Part shown: one piece after another, positions 61,271 to 64,000 of the stretch
How positions within the stretch are numbered: position 1 is the stretch's first letter
Layout of the letters: each line of letters starts with the position of its first letter
DNA from: Streptomyces sp. NRRL S-340
Lineage (GTDB): Bacteria; Actinomycetota; Actinomycetes; Streptomycetales; Streptomycetaceae
Length of the DNA: 64,000 nucleotides
Assembly: GCF_000720185.1 (NCBI RefSeq)
Contig: NZ_JOIY01000013.1
Location: 62,001 to 126,000, forward strand
Direction of reading: 5' to 3'
Notes under the pieces: generated by a model
What the model saw: the letters and a program-made list of their open reading frames with translations, nothing else
Told to the model about the DNA's origin: nothing
The model's database searches: none
Program-made: the position numbers and the translations under genes

Positions 61271-62353
61271 TCAGCGGGCCAGGCGCGGCAGCAGGGTCCG
61301 CGCGTTGGACGTGGTCAGGCTCCGCCAGGTGGTGCCGTCCACGGGGCCGGGCTCGGTGTCGAAGGACGCGGCGTGGGCCTCGGCGGCGGCGGCCGGGGTC
61401 CAGCAGTAGTCGCTGCCGTAGAGCAGCCGGCCGGGGTCGGCGAGGGCCAGCAGGGACCGCGCCTGCCGGGGGAAGGCGGGGCCCGCCAGGTCGTAGTAGA
61501 GGCGGCGCAGTTGCGCGACGGCGTCCGGCGGTGCTTCGTCCCCGGCCGTGAACAGCCGCATGAACCCGTTGATGCGGTCGGCCAGGACGGGCAGCGCGCC
61601 GCCGCAGTGCGGGACGACGACCCGGAGATCGGGATGGCGTTCCAGGGTGCCCGCGAAGAGCAGGTCGGTGACGGTGCGGGCGGTGTCGAAGACGAACTCC
61701 ACCATGGGGCGGGGGCGGCCGAGCGCGGACCGTTCCCAGCAGACCGGCGAGGTGGGGTGGAGGAAGACCACGGCCCGGCGCCGGCCCAGTTCCGCGAAGA
61801 CCGGCTCCAGGCGCGGATCGCCGAGGTAGACGCCGTGGGTGTTGGTCTCCAGGACCACTCCGTCCGCGTCCAGTACGTCGAAGGCGTACGCGATCTCGGC
61901 GAGGGCGCCGTCGGTGTCGGGCAGCGGCAGGGAGGCGAACAGGCCGAAGCGGCCCGGGTGGTCGCGGACGATCCCGGCTCCGTCCTCGTTGACCTCGCGG
62001 GCCAGTGCGCGGGAGGCCGCAGGGTCGCCGAAGAAGACGCCCGGCGAGGAGACGGACAGCACGGCGGTGTCGATGCCGGCGCGGTCCATCAGCTCCAGGT
62101 GGGCGGCGGCCGACCAGTGGGGCCAGGCGGGCATCCCGTCGGGCCGTTCGTGACCGGCCGCCCGTGCCCGGCGGATGTAGGAGTCGGTGACGAAATGGGC
62201 GTGGACGTCGACGAGCCCGGGACGGCCGGCGGCGGCCCCCGGCGGGCTCAGGGGCGGGGTGCCGGGATGCTCGGCGGGTGTGCCGGGGCGGCCCGTGGGC
62301 GTGCGGGGGTGTTCGGCGGGTGTGCCGGGGCGGTCAGAGTGCAAGGAGGTCAC
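61271..62353 (-). CDS. Amidohydrolase-family protein (ACMSD / resorcylate decarboxylase-like)
   Basis: 360-aa metal-dependent TIM-barrel enzyme. The first 45 residues are a Pro/Gly/Thr-rich repeat (RPGTPAEHPRTPTGRPGTPA). The barrel starts with GLVDVHAHFVTDSY (HxH metal motif near residue 50), then VFLHPTSPVCW (His), VVVPHCGGALPVLADRI (His) and LLYGSDYCW (catalytic Asp), the pattern of the ACMSD-type amidohydrolase_2 group, many of whose members are non-oxidative decarboxylases of aromatic acids. In this operon, decarboxylation of 2,4,6-trihydroxybenzoate is an attractive but unproven role. Start ATG 62353, three bases after the XapX stop. Confidence 0.88.
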   Translation of the reverse strand: MTSLHSDRPGTPAEHPRTPTGRPGTPAEHPGTPPLSPPGAAAGRPGLVDVHAHFVTDSYIRRARAAGHERPDGMPAWPHWSAAAHLELMDRAGIDTAVLSVSSPGVFFGDPAASRALAREVNEDGAGIVRDHPGRFGLFASLPLPDTDGALAEIAYAFDVLDADGVVLETNTHGVYLGDPRLEPVFAELGRRRAVVFLHPTSPVCWERSALGRPRPMVEFVFDTARTVTDLLFAGTLERHPDLRVVVPHCGGALPVLADRINGFMRLFTAGDEAPPDAVAQLRRLYYDLAGPAFPRQARSLLALADPGRLLYGSDYCWTPAAAAEAHAASFDTEPGPVDGTTWRSLTTSNARTLLPRLAR

Positions 62354-62356
62354 TCC

Positions 62357-62773
62357 TCATCGGATGCGGTCCTCGTGTTCCTCGGGGACGGTTCTCATGG
62401 GGTGCCGTTCCGGTGCGGCCGGAGGACGGTGGGCGCTGGAGACCGGAGGCGGCGTGGCGCGCCGGTCGCGCAGCCGGGTGCGGGCCGCGGAGGTGGCCCG
62501 CTCGCCCAGGACGATGCCGGACAGTCCGGTCAGGCCGAGCAGGGGCGGTGCGGGCGAGGTGACACCCAGCGCCCAGTAGAGGGCGCCCATCAGCAGTCCC
62601 GCACCGAAGGAGAGCGCGGCGGCGCGCGGGAAGGCGCGGGCCCGGCCACCCGGCCGCCCGGGCTCCGACGCCGGTGCGGGTGAGCCGGCCGATGCCGGCG
62701 GGCGCGGTGGTGCCGGTGACTCGGCGGATCCGGGCGGGCGGGACGGTGCCGGCGGCCGGTCCGGGGTGTTCAC
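62357..62773 (-). CDS. XapX-domain membrane protein with Pro-rich N-terminus
   Basis: 138-aa protein from GTG 62773, overlapping the stop of the upstream small XapX gene (GTGA). Residues 1-50 are Pro/Ala/Ser-rich and disordered. The XapX domain (PF07235) is clear at about 52-95: AALSFGAGLLMGALYWALGV then TSPAPPLLGLTGLSGIVLGE, two membrane segments around the SPAPP motif. XapX proteins are tiny membrane proteins of unknown function found beside aromatic or hydrolase genes; two copies are encoded in tandem here. Confidence 0.82.
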   Translation of the reverse strand: MNTPDRPPAPSRPPGSAESPAPPRPPASAGSPAPASEPGRPGGRARAFPRAAALSFGAGLLMGALYWALGVTSPAPPLLGLTGLSGIVLGERATSAARTRLRDRRATPPPVSSAHRPPAAPERHPMRTVPEEHEDRIR

Positions 62774-62916
62774 AGGGCCGCCAGGAGGGCCTGCCCCACC
62801 AGCATGCCGAGCAGTCCGCACAGGGCGGCCGGGGGCGGCGCCGGCGACTTCACCCGGACCGCCGTGTACGCCGCCCCGACCAGGACCCCGGCCAGCAGGG
62901 CCTCGACGTAGGGCAC
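62770..62916 (-). CDS. Tiny XapX-domain membrane protein
   Basis: 48-aa protein from GTG 62916 (GGGAG upstream), five bases after the queD stop and overlapping the next gene by 4 bp. Essentially only a XapX domain: EALLAGVLVGAAYTAVRV, SPAPPPAALCGLLGMLVG. Both this and the following gene carry the SPAPP motif between two helices, so they may form a heteromeric membrane complex, possibly in uptake of the aromatic substrate. That role is speculation. Confidence 0.8.
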   Translation of the reverse strand: MPYVEALLAGVLVGAAYTAVRVKSPAPPPAALCGLLGMLVGQALLAAL

Positions 62917-62921
62917 GGCGG

Positions 62922-63482
62922 TCAGCTCCCGGTGCGCCACTCGTGGTCGGGCAGGAAGGTCACGTCGTACTGCTGGGGCACGGTGGCGAACTTCTCCGGC
63001 GCGGGGACGAACGGCCGGGCGGGGAGCGTGAGCCCGTCGGTCGGCGTGCCCAGGTTCTCGAAGAATCGCTCGAAGGTCCCGCCCGGCCCGGCGGCGACGC
63101 CGACGATCTGGGTGTGGTGCCGCTCCATGCGGTAGGCGTGCGGGCAGTTCTTGGGGACGAAACCGAAGTCGCCGGAGGTGAGCAGCCTCTCCTGCTGTTC
63201 GCCCTCCAGGTCCTCGACGAACAGCCGGACCGCCCCCTGGGTGACGAAGAAGACCTCGTAGGTGCCGGGGTGCGAGTGGGCCGGGATGATGTCTCCCTTC
63301 GGCCCCTCGCAGGTGAAGAAGTTGAACGTGTTCTCCGTCTGCTCGCCGCCCGCGTACACCGTGACCAGATCCCCGAACAGCTGGGCCCGGTCGCCCATGC
63401 CCTTCTCGATGACATACGGCTTGCCCGGCTCGGGCGGGATGAGGGAGCGGGTCCGGTACTTCGTGGCGTACTCGATGGTCAT
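62922..63482 (-). CDS. queD: Quercetin 2,3-dioxygenase (quercetinase), monocupin
   Basis: 186-aa cupin dioxygenase that opens the flavonol C-ring of quercetin with O2, releasing CO and 2-protocatechuoyl-phloroglucinol carboxylate. Starts MTIEYATKYRTRSLIPPEPG. Metal ligands His69, His71, Glu76 (PAHSHPGTYEVFF) and His115 (NCPHAYR) match those of the Streptomyces sp. FLA enzyme, which works with Ni or Co. NTFNFFTCEGPKGD and GGTFERFFENLGTP are near-identical to that enzyme as I recall it. First gene of a six-gene operon; upstream lies a perfect 25-bp palindrome. Confidence 0.95.
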   Translation of the reverse strand: MTIEYATKYRTRSLIPPEPGKPYVIEKGMGDRAQLFGDLVTVYAGGEQTENTFNFFTCEGPKGDIIPAHSHPGTYEVFFVTQGAVRLFVEDLEGEQQERLLTSGDFGFVPKNCPHAYRMERHHTQIVGVAAGPGGTFERFFENLGTPTDGLTLPARPFVPAPEKFATVPQQYDVTFLPDHEWRTGS

Positions 63483-63522
63483 GCGGCACCTGCCTTCCGG
63501 ACGGGCCGGCCGCCCTCGGCCA

Positions 63523-63547
63523 GCAATGTCAGGTTACCTGACATTGC
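63523..63547. promoter_or_regulatory. Operator: perfect 25-bp palindrome upstream of queD
   Basis: Arms GCAATGTCAGGT and ACCTGACATTGC around a single T. It begins 41 bases upstream of the queD start. On the queD strand it contains TAACCT, a possible -10, so a bound dimer would block transcription. The likely ligand-responsive regulator is the MarR protein at the end of the operon. Confidence 0.85.
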
Positions 63548-63705
63548 TGCCCGCGCCACCCCACGCGCCGGCTCTCTTCAGGACCTCCCTCTCATGAGCC
63601 GGACGCATGATTTCCAGAATCTTCAGGCATTGGACGCATGTGTCCCCCGTGATCGACCCTGGGGGGACGAGACATCCCCACAGCGCACAAGGAGTCGATC
63701 GGTCC

Positions 63706-64000
63706 ATGAAGGCGTCGCGCCGCGTCCCGCTCACCCCGCTGCCCGTCGCGGCGGCGGCGCGAGGAGCCGTCGCGCTCGCCCTGCCGCTGCTCGTCGGAGT
63801 GACCACCGGGCACGTGGTGCCCGCGGTGCTCGCGGGCATCGGTGCGCTGTGGGGAGTGAGCCAGGACGGCGCGGACCCCTACCGGCTGCGGGTCCGGCGG
63901 CTGGCCTGCACGGGCGCTGCCGCCGCCCTCGGCCTGCTCGCCGGTGAACTCGCGCTGCGCAGCGGCCGGCCGGGCGCCGTCACCGTCTGCCTGGCCGCCG
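63706..64000 (+). CDS. FUSC-family aromatic-acid exporter-like membrane protein, 3' end outside window
   Basis: First 98 codons of a membrane protein from ATG 63706, with AAGGAG (63689-63694) upstream. Several hydrophobic helices start at once (ARGAVALALPLLVGVTTGHV, AVLAGIGALWGVSQDGADPY, LACTGAAAALGLLAGELAL), and the GALWGVSQDGADPYRLRVRR loop is typical of FUSC proteins (fusaric acid resistance, aromatic-carboxylate efflux). It is divergent from queD and so shares the 223-bp region containing the 25-bp palindrome. That would make sense if it exports toxic phenolic acids from flavonol breakdown. Truncated by the window. Confidence 0.75.
   Translation, partial: MKASRRVPLTPLPVAAAARGAVALALPLLVGVTTGHVVPAVLAGIGALWGVSQDGADPYRLRVRRLACTGAAAALGLLAGELALRSGRPGAVTVCLAA

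Noticed and set aside
1..64000. CRISPR arrays, insertion sequences, integrative-element ends, rRNA genes
   Set aside because: No regularly spaced repeats with unique spacers, transposases, integrases or rRNA-like sequence were seen. The tRNA at 56089-56158 has no integrase or duplicated 3' end beside it.

Overview
The window is high-GC, about 70% or more, with the codon bias, GTG/TTG starts and gene content of a Streptomyces chromosome: SigB-type sigma factor, conservon, DUF3040 and SPW proteins, SpoIIE phosphatases, Tat-exported enzymes, and cytochrome bc and aa3 paralogues. It is unusually rich in oxidative, redox and stress genes. I see no phage, transposon or CRISPR locus. Genes at both ends are cut: pyruvate carboxylase at the left and an FUSC-type membrane protein at the right.

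Layout. 0-12 kb: pyc, a secreted polysaccharide deacetylase, a ~900-bp gene-free repeat-rich stretch, small membrane proteins, an anti-sigma-type ATPase, a Tat-exported GH106-like glycosidase behind a LacI-type operator, a methyltransferase and an enolase-superfamily enzyme. 12-20 kb: a SigB-family sigma factor, an HpnR-like radical SAM enzyme, and an accessory respiratory set (CtaD, CtaF, QcrB) with an SPW protein and a hemerythrin. 20-34 kb: BrkB- and DMT-type membrane proteins; a beta-propeller/thioredoxin fusion whose first active-site Cys codon is TGA; an L-glutamate-oxidase-like enzyme; and a group 1h [NiFe]-hydrogenase small-subunit operon with no large subunit. 33-49 kb: long-form GAPDH, two large PAS/GAF/PP2C/HATPase regulators flanking a Cys-less L33, a secretory lipase, phospholipase C behind a possible PHO box, efeO-efeB, and a membrane PP2C phosphatase. 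49-55 kb: a complete conservon (cvnA-D) with two P450s, one a CYP157-type that lacks the ExxR arginine.

55-64 kb: an aldo/keto reductase, an unusual tRNA-Gly(UCC)-like gene, a divergent TetR/alcohol dehydrogenase pair with a clear operator, a decayed membrane-protein gene read in three frames, and a tight six-gene operon. That operon runs quercetinase, two XapX proteins, amidohydrolase, alpha/beta hydrolase, MarR, downstream of a perfect 25-bp palindrome. It reads as a flavonol breakdown unit: ring cleavage by quercetinase, depside hydrolysis by the hydrolase, and possible decarboxylation by the amidohydrolase.

The strongest leads are the candidate selenocysteine (in-frame TGA at 23125-23127, followed by a hairpin of bacterial SECIS type), the putative flavonol operon, and the tRNA-Gly with an altered T-loop. 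Calls rest on reading the sequence and on remembered family features. No searches were run.
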